Below, one piece after another: positions 20,040 to 30,102 of a DNA stretch of 64,000 nucleotides. The stretch's first letter is position 1; the number at the start of each line of letters is the position of its first letter. Under the pieces are notes generated by a model. The model saw nothing but the letters and a program-made list of their open reading frames with translations. It was not told where the DNA came from and searched no databases. The DNA comes from Shinisaurus crocodilurus (lineage: Eukaryota > Chordata > Lepidosauria > Squamata > Shinisauridae), in NCBI GenBank assembly GCA_021292165.1, contig JAHFWL010000229.1:1-64000 (forward strand), read 5' to 3'. The position numbers and the translations under genes were made by a program.

Positions 20040-20145
20040 GCAGCGGCGGGGGGCAGGGGGGGGTCTGGCGGCAGCGGCGGGGGGTTTCTCTAGCGGCGGC
20101 TTGATCGGCCTCCAGCCGACTCCAGGCTCGGCCCCACCACTAGAC
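20040..20145. mobile_element. GC-rich 106-bp insertion in the RTE LINE
   Basis: A GGC-rich block with two ggcagcggcggggg-like units interrupts the RT region. It is flanked by a perfect 10-bp direct repeat, ggtttgcgag (20030-20039 and 20146-20155), so it is an insertion with target duplication. No poly-A or recognisable family. It may be a fragment of a structural RNA or promoter DNA captured by retroposition. Confidence 0.6.
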
Positions 20146-20155
20146 GGTTTGCGAG

Positions 20156-20428
20156 AATTCTAGCAAATATTTTACCTGCGGTAGCTAAGAGAAAAATGCC
20201 CCGATAGTTTCCACAGTCTGTTCTATCACCCTTCTTAAAAAGGATGATAATTATGGCATCCCTGAAGTCTTCTGGGATCTCTTCTCTTATCCAGATTTTT
20301 TTGATGAGTTTATGAAGATGTTGTACAAGTTTGTGGCCCGCTTCTTTAAAGATTTTAGCAGGAATCCCATCTGGTCCACTAGCTTTGTTATTCTTCATTT
20401 GATTAATGGCTTTTATAACTTCATCCAA
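20156..20428 (-). pseudogene. RTE LINE RT N-terminal fragment
   Basis: Frame encoding AINQMKNNKASGPDGIPAKI, IIIILFKKGDRTDCGNYRGI and GKIFARILANRL, the early RT blocks of non-LTR elements. It precedes 19290-19955 after removal of the GC-rich insertion. A linker region extends upstream to about 20820 in other frames. Confidence 0.82.
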
Positions 20429-20822
20429 AGTGGGGAGTATTGCAAGTTTTGTTTTTGCAGGATTTGCGAAAAAATCTTATTATCCAACTTAGATTTACGA
20501 TTTAAAAGATCATAATAATGCTCTTTCCAACGCAGTGCAATAGACTCTTTGTCTTTTAAGAGTTTGGTGCCATCTTTTGATTGTAAAGGGTTTGTACCAT
20601 AGGTTTTTGGTCCATAAATGGCCCTTGTGGCCTTAAAAAAGCCCCGTGCATCATGAGATTCTGCAAGTTGTTGAATTTCTTCAGCTTTCTTTTTCCACCA
20701 AGAGTTCTTAAGTTCTCTTGTTCTTCTTTGGACCTCAGCCTTTGCACTAGCGTCGATTTTTTTCTTGGCAGCGCAGTTAATATCATTTTGCCATATTTGG
20801 AAGGCTTTCCTTTTTTGGTCGA

Positions 20823-21478
20823 TTATATATTTAATCTCATTATCATTTTAATCAAATCAAGATGTTTCTTAGTTTCATATCCAATAGTTTGTTCACAAGC
20901 TGCAGTAATGGAGGTTTTCAGCTTAGACCAATGGTCCTCAATGTTATCAGGAGGTTCCGTAGGTAGATGTTCCTTAAGAAATGATTGAAGACGAGTTTGC
21001 TTAATAGGATCTTGAAGGGCGTGGATGTTCATTTTACGCCTCGGTTTCCTTCCTTGAAGCCTACGTTGGGGAGCAATGTTGATAATCATAGTGGACTGGA
21101 TTAGTTGGTGGTCTGTCCAGCAGTCGTCGGCACTCACCATGGCCCTAGTAAGAAGTACATCACGGCAATCTCTAACACGGACAATTACATAATCCAGAAG
21201 ATGCCAGTGCTTTGACCGTGGGTGCTGCCATGATGATGTTTTAAACTTACCGTATTCTTTTGTCGAAAGAGCGTGTTTGTAATAGTGAGATTATGCTCTG
21301 CACATTTAGACAAAAGTAAAATTCCGTTTGAGTTGCTATTACCAACTCCGTCTTTTCCAATAGTTTCTGGCCATAAGTCAAAGTCACACCCGACTCTTGC
21401 ATTAAAGTCGCCCAGGAGGATAATTTTATCCTCCTTAGGTATCTCTTACAGGATGTTAGGGGGAGGATAGACGTAATA
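20823..21478 (-). pseudogene. RTE LINE endonuclease C-terminus and linker
   Basis: Read on the minus strand this begins with EIPKEDKIILLGDFNARVG, the GDFNAR motif of AP-type endonucleases, followed by a broken TNTLFRQK...HGSTHGQSTG stretch and by DDCWTDHQLIQSTM, which matches the usual SDHxLL end of the domain. The linker MNIHALQDPIKQTRLQSFLKE follows. The first part of the endonuclease is lost at 21478. Confidence 0.72.
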
Positions 21479-21489
21479 ATGTTCCTACA

Positions 21490-21700
21490 TTGCTTTCAAG
21501 TGTTCAAAACACTTCACCTGCACCATCTAGCTATAATCCCTACAACAGCCCCACAAGGTAAGTCAGTATTATTATCCACCACATGGCAGGTGCAGTGACT
21601 TGCCTGAAGCCATCTAGCGAGTTCATGGCAGGGGTGAGAGATTCACACCAGGAACTTCCTGCCTTGTAGTTCAGTCTCTTAACCAGACAACACCAGACAC
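21490..21700 (-). mobile_element. MIR-like (CORE) SINE
   Basis: Reverse-complement MIR pattern: ctataatccctacaacagcc, tattattatccaccacatgg, tgacttgcctgaagccat and, at the right, a tRNA-like head cttgtagttcagtctcttaacca. Old and diverged. Confidence 0.65.
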
Positions 21701-21714
21701 AAAATTTGTAAAGC

Positions 21715-22015
21715 AGTGGGAATGTTTGAAAGTGCCCTGGATGTGTTTAGTTCAAATGTTACCTTTTCCTCTCGAGGCCCGAAGTCTGAAAAATCCAATT
21801 TCTGCAAGTTTGCGGCATAAGTTGGCTGTGGATGGCGCTGATTGGCCAGTGTCCATGCTGTCACCAAGAGACTCCTCCCCCTTGTCCCTAGAGCAGTTAT
21901 GCAACTCTTTTTAAAAAAAAAATATTTACAAACATTTCCCCCCAAAGAAGGCAAAGGATATGTGTATAATTGGATAAAGTGACAGATGATGATTCATTTG
22001 ACATAGCAGAATGCA
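21715..22015 (+). repeat. Unclassified dispersed repeat Y, copy 1
   Basis: Aligns by eye with 28360-28660. Shared words are tgattggccagtg, gtcac.aagagac(t/a)cctcc and aagaaggcaaaggat. Ends and class unknown. Confidence 0.45.
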
Positions 22016-22071
22016 TGCCTGTTTTACAAACTGGGAAGCCTGGAGGAAAGCGCACTTACACTGTAGATGCT

Positions 22072-22430
22072 GAACCTCTTTCAGCCTGAGAGCTGAATCC
22101 CATTCTGGAGAAACTATTGGGGGCGGCATTCCAGTGGTGGGTGGGGCTAAAAGCCAAAGGGGGCAGGGCCAAAGACAGAATGGGTGGGGCCAAAATGCAA
22201 AAAAACAACAACCCACCCCACCAGCATATTTGAGCTTAAAGCTCTTATTGCCAGTAACTAAGCTTTAGGAGAGGCATTTCAACCTCCTAGAATGTGGGGG
22301 GAGGGAATGCACAAAAGGCGGGAAACCACCAAACGATCGGTGGTCAGGGGAAAGGGAGAGGGGCCAAGGGAGGGGCTGTTTGAGGAACCCCAAGGGCTGC
22401 ATTGGGGCCCCAGGAGGGCTGGATTCTGCA
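22072..22430 (+). mobile_element. hAT-like element, family D
   Basis: Carries gaacctctttcagcctgag, a run of gggg(c/t)gggg(c/t)caaa motifs, and agctcttattgccagtaact followed by taggagaggcatttcaacct and gggaaaccaccaaacgatc. These match 4117-4430, 57653-58060 and the reverse complement of 25531-25992. Boundaries approximate. Confidence 0.55.
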
Positions 22431-22449
22431 CACAGAGAGGTATGGGCAG

Positions 22450-22628
22450 TAGAGGCTGCTGGCTCCCAAGTCAGTGGGGTGGTGTATCCACTCCTGGTTT
22501 CAGCCTGAACTTTAAAGGAGCTATTTTGGGGCTAGGGTTCGGCATCGTGGAGAGCTCCTTTAAAGTTCAGACTAAAACCCAGAGTGGATGCCACCAGCCC
22601 CGCTGACTTGGGAGCCAGCAGCCTCCAC
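22450..22628. repeat. Long hairpin (foldback)
   Basis: Arms of about 70 bp: gaggctgctggctcccaagt on the left and acttgggagccagcagcctc on the right, continuing inward to tttaaaggagct and agctcctttaaa. Loop of about 35 bp. Probably part of or inserted in the preceding hAT-like element. Confidence 0.75.
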
Positions 22629-22899
22629 CGGATATGGGAAACCTCCCAGTGAAATTTCGTGGATGTTATCATGATATTATTTCACGATAAGGCGGGCTGG
22701 CTGCAGTTCTTCTGTGGTGCTCCAGTAACGTACAATTGTGCGGAAACCACATGGATAGGGCATTATGGGCAAGACCTCTGAGGTTGGGCTGGAATGGTGG
22801 AGGCAACACTGTAGCATCATCAGCTTCTTTTACGTTAATCCTCCTCTTTCAAAATGGTTTCTGTATTTCTAGCTAACTGGAGTAGCATCCATAATTGGG

Positions 22900-22906
<7 letters not shown>

Positions 22907-22936
<30 letters not shown>
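22907..22936. repeat. (CT)n microsatellite
   Basis: About 15 CT units. Confidence 0.95.
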
Positions 22937-22938
<2 letters not shown>

Positions 22939-23441
22939 CAAGCAAATTAAGACTAGAATATTTTTGCTTGCACATTTCACTCCGCCCCAAGTCATTTCAG
23001 TCCCAGCAGAAGCAAATGTTTATGCTGCAAAAGAGGTTTGTTTCCATTAAAACAAACCAAAAAAAGAAAAAAAAAAAGAAAAAAAGGAGAAAGAGTTTAT
23101 AAAGCCTGCTTGGCCCAAGAGACCTGGAATAAACCCAGGCCACGTTAGTGTGAGTTCCACATACCATAATATATATGTGTATTTTGGAAGGAAGAAGATG
23201 ACAGAGAAGAAGCATTTTACAGTTCGGTTCGCCAACATGTTCTTTGGATGACAGATCAACAGACTGGTTGAGGTAATGGGAGAGATAACTCTGTTGAGCT
23301 GTAAATACTTAAGAAGCTGGGAATCTGGAAACGGGAGGATTAAGTTTTTGTAGTTCTCCCAAAGACATTAAACCAGGTTCCAAGGAACTCAGAATCCAGG
23401 CAGCACCATTCAGGTTTGAATCAAGCCACTGTTGATCAGCC

Positions 23442-23442
<1 letters not shown>

Positions 23443-23482
<40 letters not shown>
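23443..23482. repeat. (CA)n microsatellite
   Basis: About 20 CA units. Confidence 0.95.
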
Positions 23483-23484
<2 letters not shown>

Positions 23485-23769
23485 TTAAAAAGAAAGGATT
23501 TGGGTCCATGCTTATGGAAGCCTGGTGTTGTCAGATTTTTTTTTTTAAAAAATCAAAATGTACTAGTGGGACCTAAAACGAAATATTACAATGTGGGGTG
23601 CTTCTGTCCCAAACACCCCATTCTATTCACTCTCCTACCTGCTTTTTCATCCCCCTGACAGTCAGACAGCCTTCTGTAGCTACAGAACATGCTCAGTCCT
23701 CATTGGGCTGTTTTGGGGGTCCACCCCCACTTAGGGGTTGTCTCCTAAATATCCTTTGTACTTCTGCAA

Positions 23770-24290
23770 CTCCCCTATGAGGAAGCTGGAGCATCTCTCC
23801 TTTGAGGAAAGGTTACAGCAGCAGCTGGGACAGTGAAGCTTCAGAAAAGGGCAAGTGAGGGAGACATTTTTCTCCCTCTCTCATAATACTGGAACCCAAC
23901 GGGGTCATCCCATGAAGCTGATTGTTGGGAGATTCAGGACAGATGAAAGGAAGGACCTCCTTCACACAGCACATAGTTAAGCTATGGAATTCACTTCCAC
24001 AAGATGTAGTGATGGCCACCAGTTTGGTTGGCTTGAAATGGGGATTAGACATATTCCTGGAGGATAAGGCTATCAGTGGCTACTAGTCTGGATGGCTCTA
24101 TGCTACCTCCAGTATCAGAGGCAGTATGCCTATGAACACCAGTTGCTGGGGAACATGGTTGGGGAGGGTGCTGTGTTGCACTCATGTCCTACTTGTGGGA
24201 TCCTGTGGGCAGCTAGTTGGCCACTGTGTGAACAGGATGCTGGACTAGATGGACCCTTGGTCTGATCTTCCATGGCTATGTTCTTATGCA
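23770..24290 (+). mobile_element. CR1-like LINE 3' end, long copy
   Basis: The longest copy of the family also at 7146-7456. Broken coding remains include a frame reading FERLQQQLGQ-like and GHPMKLIVGRFRTDERK text (C-terminal ORF2 pattern). The 3' end has gctggactagatggaccctt and ctatgttcttatg. Several stops, so inactive. Confidence 0.7.
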
Positions 24291-24699
24291 AACCTTGGGG
24301 TTCACCCACGCCTGCTGATTCCTCTAGGCCCCAAACCAGGATTTGGTGTGCCCTTGGCATGGTGCTGCCATTGGCCCCCAAGTGGTGTGCTTCTACCACA
24401 GGACAATATGGGATATCGGGCATTGCATGGTGGAGGATCTAAGATGGCAGCCAGCTAATGCAGATGGAAACCAAGTGGTGGATCAGTTTCCATCCAAAAT
24501 CGCCAGCCAGCCAGTAAGTGACTGGCCTTGGGGTGGTTGGCGGGAAGGAGCTGAGGTGCTGCTGGGAAGAGAAGAGCTGGGGTAGTGTGAGGAAGGTGGC
24601 TGGCCCCGGCAAAAGCTGTGTGGGGAAACAGAGGAGGAGAATGGCTAGCTGTGGTGGCAGCAGCGCTGGGTCTGATGGTGGCGAGGCGGGTTCTGAGGG

Positions 24700-24870
24700 T
24701 GCCAGGCTGGGGATCACTGCCCTAAAACCTTTGCAGAAGAAAGTAGTCTTTGGCTGGCATGTGAAAGTGAATGAAGGTAGATCCCAGGTGAATGTCCCCG
24801 GGGAAGGCATTCCACACAATTGGGGTGCCACCGCTGAAAAGGCCCTACATGAGCAGTAGTAACGCAAAGA
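24700..24870 (-). mobile_element. L2-like LINE fragment
   Basis: Contains ggaaggcattccacacaatt and ggggtgccaccgctgaaaagg, which is the reverse complement of the conserved SVVAPHLWNQLP coding block of the L2-like family. Confidence 0.55.
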
Positions 24871-24999
24871 TAGCAGCCAGAATGGCAGCTGCACAGTTAC
24901 ATACATACACAGCACGATTTCCCAAGATGGCAACAACACAGCAGCGACGAAAGACACACTGACACTTAGACTTAACCGGTGTTATGATTCCTGGTAATA

Positions 25000-25350
25000 A
25001 GATTACACTAAAGTCTTTAATTTTCTTTAAACAGTTTGTCTTGCACCGCCAGATGCCAGAGGAGCATTAATTAATGAGGTTTATATTTTCAGACATCTTG
25101 AGAGGATTAGCATGTAAAAAAAAAAAGAGGAAGTGGGGGAAGAAAGAAAGCTACCTTGAGATAACCGAGTGTATGCCATTTAGGCTTAAAGTGTAGCTCC
25201 TGCTGTGATGTGGGAAAACCTTATGCAGAAAGGCACCTGTGTTAGCTCTAATGCAGTTCAAATAATTGGTCCTCGATAGACTCCGGTAATTTGATAGACA
25301 GAGCAACAGCCACAGCAGACACTTATCTCCGCTGCAAGGCACTAAGGGAT
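25000..25350. other. Candidate conserved noncoding element
   Basis: Unique-looking AT-rich sequence with homeodomain-like words (gagcattaattaatgagg, tctttaattttctttaaaca) and no transposon ends. Regulatory function is only an inference. Confidence 0.25.
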
Positions 25351-25530
25351 GTTCAGGTGGCAGTGGCGATGAAGCCTCGGGCAGTGATCGGCTCACTTGC
25401 CAGCCTGTCGCAGAAGGGCTGGGTGTTGAGATCCATCTCTGGCTGAGCGATTCCAGCCCTACGGGCTATTGCTTGCTGTTGGCTGAGCTGTTGAGGTCCC
25501 AGAAAGGGGATGAACAGGCAGGGCCTCGGG

Positions 25531-25992
25531 CAGGGATGGAGAACCTCAGACCCATGGACCAACTCTAGTCCGCTTGGAGTCCTGATCTGGCCTGTTGGAG
25601 TTTCCAAGATGGCCACCTCTTACCCCTGGCCACCCCCCTTTTGTCCGGCCCCCAAACTTTTGGTGGTTTCCCAGCTTTTGTGCAGTTCCCCCCCCATTTT
25701 AAAAGGCAATGCCTCGACAAAGGCTTAGTTACTGTCAGCGCGACCTTTAAGGTGCAATGCATTGAGCAGGGGGTTGGACTCGATAGCCTTGTAGGCTCCT
25801 TCCAACTCTATAATCGATGAATCTATGAATCTATGTTGGTATTTTGCTTTGCACTTTTGGCCCCACCCCTTTTGCCTGTGGCCCTGCCCCTTTGCTTTCA
25901 GCCCCAACCCACCACTGGAAAGCCCCCCTGCCCCGAGAGCTTCTCCAAAATGGAATTTGGCCCTCAGGCTGAAAGAGGTTCCCCACTCCCTG
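25531..25992 (-). mobile_element. hAT element, family D, with nested retroposon tail
   Basis: Terminal inverted repeats CAGGGATGGAGAACCTC and, read inward from the right, CAGGGAGTGGGGAACCTC. Flanks gcctcggg (25523-25530) and gcctaggg (25993-26000) match at 7 of 8 positions. The interior is the reverse complement of 22072-22430. A CR1/5S-SINE-type tail is inserted at about 25745-25836. Confidence 0.78.
25745..25836 (+). mobile_element. CR1-type 3' tail nested in hAT element
   Basis: Reads gcattgagcagggggttgga, then cgatagccttgtaggctcct and terminal gaatctatg repeats. The variants (gatagcc, ggctcct) match the tails of the 5S/CR1 SINEs rather than the CR1 at 9601-11219, so it may be a truncated SINE. 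Confidence 0.7.
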
Positions 25993-26147
25993 GCCTAGGG
26001 GAAAAAAAAAAAGACAGACGCAGCGAGGGGGCTAGGAAAGGAGTCGGGCGGGGTCTGATGTTCTTATGTTCTTATGAAAGCCCGCCAGAGGACTTAGCCA
26101 GGTCTTCCTCCCTTGGTTGGCGCTTCCCTGTGCGGCTGTCTGCAGAG

Positions 26148-26176
26148 TGCCTGAAAGCTGAGCTGGAGGCATTTTT
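26148..26176 (+). pseudogene. Exon-like stretch 1 (unidentified)
   Basis: After a splice-acceptor-like cggctgtctgcag, the sequence reads ECLKAELEAF in one frame before an L2-like insertion starts at about 26183. Together with 26677-26730 and 27169-27212 it could be pieces of a charged, coiled-coil-like coding segment separated by transposons. No gene recognised, and chance cannot be excluded. Confidence 0.2.
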
Positions 26177-26182
26177 GGTTTT

Positions 26183-26640
26183 GCTTTGTTGTTATTTATT
26201 TATTTATCTTATTTATTTAAAACATTTATTTACCGCCCATCAGCCAAAAGGCTCCCTGGGCGGTTTACAAAAACAATACCAAGAAACCAATAAAGACAGC
26301 AAAAACATAAACATATTAAAATACACCAAGGTAAAAACAAGCAGCCAAATAAATTCAATCCCGAGGTACAGTGGCGATAATAAAAAGAATAAAAGGAATA
26401 AAACCATCTATTAAAATATTGGGCAAATAAAAAGGTCTTCACCTGGAGCCTAAAAGAATAGAGGGTAGGCGCCAGGTGGACCTCCTTGGGGAGTTGATTC
26501 CACAGATGGGGTGCCACAACTGAGAAGGCCCTTCCCCTAGTAGCCGCCCTCCTAGCCTCTTTTGGAGGGGGCACTCTGAGAAGGGCCTCCGAAGAAGATC
26601 TCAGGGTTCGGATATTAAGAGTCCTTTTAACAACCACCAC
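26183..26640 (-). mobile_element. L2-like LINE 3' end, minus strand
   Basis: On the minus strand the frame reads RTLRSSSEALLRVPPPKEA, AFSVVAPHLWNQLPKEVH and LQVKTFLFAQ, the C-terminal end of an L2-type ORF2. Then comes a 3' tail with aaaccgcccagggagccttt and a (AAATA)n end. Coding part intact over about 90 codons but truncated. Confidence 0.8.
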
Positions 26641-26676
26641 CAGAAGAATAACGACAACTCCTCTCTCACCTTTCAG

Positions 26677-26730
26677 GAATTCAACAGGCAGCAGCACAGG
26701 GAAGCGCGAAGGGAAGAAGTCCTGGCTAAG
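26677..26730 (+). pseudogene. Exon-like stretch 2 (unidentified)
   Basis: A pyrimidine tract and cacctttcag precede EFNRQQHREARREEVLAK, rich in Arg/Glu/Gln. A CR1 fragment follows at 26752. Function unknown; see 27169-27212. Confidence 0.25.
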
Positions 26731-26751
26731 TCCTCTAAGGGGCTTTTATGG

Positions 26752-27172
26752 AATCATAGAAGAATCATAGAAAAGTAGAGTTGGAAGGGACCTACAAGGC
26801 CATCGAGTCCAACCCCTTGCTCAATGCAGGAATCCAGGTCAAAGCATCCCTGACAGATGGCCGTCCAGCCGCACCTTGAATGCCTCCAGATTGGGAGAGC
26901 CCACCACCCCCTCCCTAGGTAGTTGGTTCCATTGTCTTATTGCTCTGACAGTCAGGAAAGTTTTCCTGATGTTCAGGGGGAATCTTGGTTCCTGTAACTT
27001 GAGCCCATTCTTCCCTGTCGTGCAAACTGGGATGATCGAGAAGAGATCCCTGCCCTCCTCTTTTGTGACAACCCTTCAAGTACTGGAAGAGTGCGATCAT
27101 ATCTTCTCCCCTCAGTCTCCTCTTCTGAAGGCTAAACCTGCCCAGTTCTTTCAGTCTCTGCTCATTCCAAGA
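26752..27172 (-). mobile_element. CR1 LINE 3' fragment, minus strand
   Basis: Reverse complement of the last 400 bp of the CR1 at 9601-11219: octamers (gaatcatagaa) at the left, then tagagttggaagggacctac, ending inside the coding region at RLKELGRFSLQKRRLRG. 5'-truncated with one or more frameshifts. Confidence 0.9.
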
Positions 27173-27212
27173 AGCGCAAGCAGCTGGAGCGGCTGCGAGA
27201 ACAGAACAGGGT
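27169..27212 (+). pseudogene. Exon-like stretch 3 (unidentified)
   Basis: Reads KKRKQLERLREQNR, then a GGT microsatellite (27213-27232). The codon pattern (aagcgcaagcagctggagcg) is unusually gene-like for this window. It abuts the CR1 fragment, which would have split it from 26677-26730. Confidence 0.28.
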
Positions 27213-27249
27213 GGTGGTGGTGGTGGTGGTGGTAAAAGAAGGAGTGCAC

Positions 27250-28190
27250 CCACCCGTTAGCCACCTCCTTACAGTAAGGTAAGCACTGAAGCCCTACACT
27301 GTGAGAAATTTCTCCGAAAATCCTCACCCCTTCCCACAATTTTTGGATGCAATTTCCCCCCCCCCTCCGCCCGACAAATGGTCGAAAATAAATAGATCAA
27401 AAACTTTGGCACAGCGCTATTTGTGACTAACAGCTGAACTGAATGCATGTAAACGTTATATAAATCACGGGCGGGGGAAAAAAAAACTAGATAATGTGGT
27501 CTGGCTGGCTGATAGATTAACCTTTGCCTCTAACAGGCCTGACATTAAAAGAAATGGCTGTATTTTGGTGAAGAACAGCAAGCTTAATAAACAAAAGAAG
27601 CACAGAGGTCCATTTTCTCCACAACAACCCCCAGACTCTCGCTGAATTCCGCGGACTGTCAATCCATCCCTTTTCAGAAAGACCAATTTATTTTTTAATG
27701 CACTTCAGCTATCGCTCCAACCTGCCAAACCAGATGTACACTCTCCACGCTGCAGTCCATAAAAATAAAAGGTCAGCTATTAATTGCCTTCAGATTAGCT
27801 TTCGTGACTTCAAGATAGACCTTTTCACAGCCACCGTGTTTAATTTATTTCTTATATTCAGAAAACTCTCTATCCAAAAAGCATAGCTCTCTGCTTCCCG
27901 CCCCCCATCGTTGATTTCCATCAAAGAGATCATAAAAGCAAAATGAGCGTGGGGATGCAAATGGGGAAACGATGGTGAGGAAGTAATAAACATTACAATG
28001 ATATTATATATAAACAAGGCTATAAACCTCCCCAAACCCTGAAGATATCTGAAGTGTATCATTTCATTTTTATAACTCGCGCTTCCTAATGCATAACTTC
28101 CAAAGAAAATGAATTTAATTACACCGCTAACCTTACCTAACCCCAATCAAGTCCTAGGTAGTAATGAAAGCAATTATGCTCATCCATAGC
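27250..28190. other. Candidate conserved noncoding block
   Basis: About 900 bp of unique-looking, AT-rich sequence with no transposon ends. It includes gctattaattgccttcagat, taatgaaagcaattatg and similar homeodomain-like words. No long frame with domains. It is the longest transposon-poor stretch in the window. Confidence 0.3.
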
Positions 28191-28359
28191 AAGCAGCACT
28201 GGAGAGTCTTGATTTTATAGTGTGGGGGGGGGGAAAGAGAGATCGAGATCGGGGTCACAGTCCACCAGACACGGCAGGGCTAGCGAGCAAAGCTGGTTTT
28301 CTAAGGGCAAAGGCAGACACACTATTTTTAGAGCAGGGTGGTTGATTTGGAAGTAGCTT

Positions 28360-28750
28360 CTCTGTGCATTCAGTCCAAATTTACCTTACTCTTTCAAGGA
28401 CTGAGCTCTGAAAAGAAGAATGGTTCTGCAACTTTTGTAGCAGAAGCTGGCTGTGCACAGTGTTGATTGGCCAGTGCCTGTGAAGTCACAAAGACACCTC
28501 CTACCCCAATCCCCGGGGAGGTTTAGCAGTTTTTTCTTTTTTTAAAGGAATGAATGAATGATTTTTTAATTAATTCAGCTTTTGTTTTAATTAAGAAGGC
28601 AAAGGATGGACGTATAAATGGGTAAATGTACATCTTGCCTGTGAAAAAATAAGAAAGGTGGTCAGCCCACCTGTAGCATGGAAAGAGGGTCAAGGGTGAA
28701 AGCTGAAACAGTGTTTGATATGCTGTGATGTACACCTGTTGTTCAAGTCA
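28360..28750 (+). repeat. Unclassified dispersed repeat Y, copy 2
   Basis: Paralogue of 21715-22015, with tgttgattggccagtgcctg and aagaaggcaaaggatgg. Confidence 0.45.
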
Positions 28751-28925
28751 AGTGGTGAAGCTGGGCTCACATCATGGCTGAGGGACCTGCTTTCTTACAG
28801 GTCATGTCAGTCTTCACCCTCTGGGAGGATTTATTTTTTCTTTATCTAATACATTTCTGTCCCACCCATCCTCCAAGAAACTCATGGCAGCACACACAGG
28901 AGTGGGCAACATCCCTGGCGCGTCA

Positions 28926-29069
28926 CTTCCTGGTCCCTGGCGCTGCATTTTTTACGTAAAAACCAAGGTAAACTACCTTAAAACTACCACGATTTGAAAA
29001 TAGGCGCCGTTTTAAGGTAGTTTACCTTGGTTTTTATGTAAAAAATGCAGCGTTGGGGACCTGGAAGTT
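28926..29069. repeat. Long hairpin (foldback), AT-rich arms
   Basis: Arms of about 58 bp. The left arm includes aaaaccaaggtaaactacct and the right arm aggtagtttaccttggtttt. The outer parts are acttcctggtccc and gggacctggaagt. Loop about 25 bp. The inner 43 bp match almost perfectly, indicating a young MITE-like insertion; no target duplication found. Confidence 0.8.
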
Positions 29070-29559
29070 CCTTTCCCCAGCTCCTCTCACAGGGACTTGT
29101 GCCGAGCCGGGGAAAGGTAAGTCACGCAAAGCTCGGGGGGGGGGCGTTGATTGGGGCGAGTTTGCCTCAGGCCCCGACTCCACCCCCCCTGATCAAGCTC
29201 CGTGCACACCCCTATTTTGCAGCCCCCCTGCCGTTGCTGAAATTGCTACAGTGGCAGCAAAAACCCACAGTGGTTTTGCAAGCAAAGAAGGCGTGCTTTG
29301 TGACCAGCTATGCCTACCATAGTGGCCATTTGTGGGAGTACCCACAACACTCTTTTAAAATTCCAAATGTGTCTACAGACCCAAAAAGGTTGGGACCCCT
29401 GGTCTAACCATTATACCACATTGGAAAAAACTTACACAGTACTTGGGGCCATGCATGTGGTTGTCACCACCGAGAATTACTGCCTATCCTCCAACAACAT
29501 TTCATTGGTGAATGAAAATAGGAATGCCCTTGTGCATTTCCCCTTAGGATTTATTTATT

Positions 29560-29780
29560 TAAACATTTATACCCTGCCTTTCGATTCAATGAATCGTCAA
29601 GGTAGGGAACATCAGTGTTTAAAACCCACGATAAAAGTTTCCTGAAACAAGTATTAAAACAAAAAGGGGGGGGAGAATCAGAAACAAACAACTACAACAA
29701 AAAATCCCACGTAGACTGAAACCAACAGGAAAAAAAACTAAATAAAAACAAAGGACAGCATTGCTCATGAAATTAACTGA
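29560..29780. mobile_element. Probable LINE/SINE tail remnant
   Basis: Starts with tttatttaaacatttatacc and cctgcctttcgattcaatga, a reptile retroposon-tail pattern read on the minus strand, followed by A-rich sequence. Too degenerate to classify. Confidence 0.4.
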
Positions 29781-29971
29781 AGCCAGTGTTTGTAAAACCC
29801 TGTTCTCACATCAAGGGCCAATGCCTGAAAGTATGATCCAAAGCATGTTTCCTGAGGAGTAAGTCTCCATGAATTCACCGGGGCTCTTTCCCAAGGATAG
29901 CAGGTTGATCTTCCACACCAGTAAGAAGACATTGCCAAAGGTCTTTCTTTGCCTGCTGCATATTTGTAGGC

Positions 29972-30102
29972 CAGGCAGCCTTCCCCAACCTGGCGTCCTC
30001 CAAATGTGTTGGACGACAACTCCCATCACCCCACCAGCATGTCTGGGGATGATGGGAGTTGTAGTCCGACACATCTGGAGGGCGCCAGGTTGAAGAAGGC
30101 TA
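29972..30102. mobile_element. hAT foldback MITE, family B variant
   Basis: Palindrome with cgacaactcccatcacccca and tgatgggagttgtagtccga. Flanks ttgtaggc and ttgtagcc match at 7 of 8 positions. Confidence 0.82.

Larger units (their letters stand above)
18305..21478 (-). mobile_element. RTE-type LINE, near full length, inactivated
   Basis: An AP-endonuclease/reverse-transcriptase retrotransposon on the minus strand. In order it shows the endonuclease motif LLGDFNARVG (about 21391-21412), a linker, RT blocks with FKKGDRTDCGNYRG (about 20190-20240), DLAKAFDTVD (about 19854-19880) and catalytic YADD (about 19511-19522), a C-terminal WTGHVVRMPDRRLPNQLLY segment (about 18780-18830), and a zinc-finger remnant CPHCGKLYGS near 18460. 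The coding region is split by stops and shifts and by two insertions (19113-19271 and 20040-20145). The endonuclease N-terminus is missing at the 21478 end. The 3' untranslated end recurs at 47385-47437. RTE or RTE-X is inferred from motif wording. Confidence 0.82.

Noticed and set aside
24439..24957. 172-codon minus-strand frame
   Set aside because: Partly overlaps an L2-like fragment and has no known domain; composition looks random.
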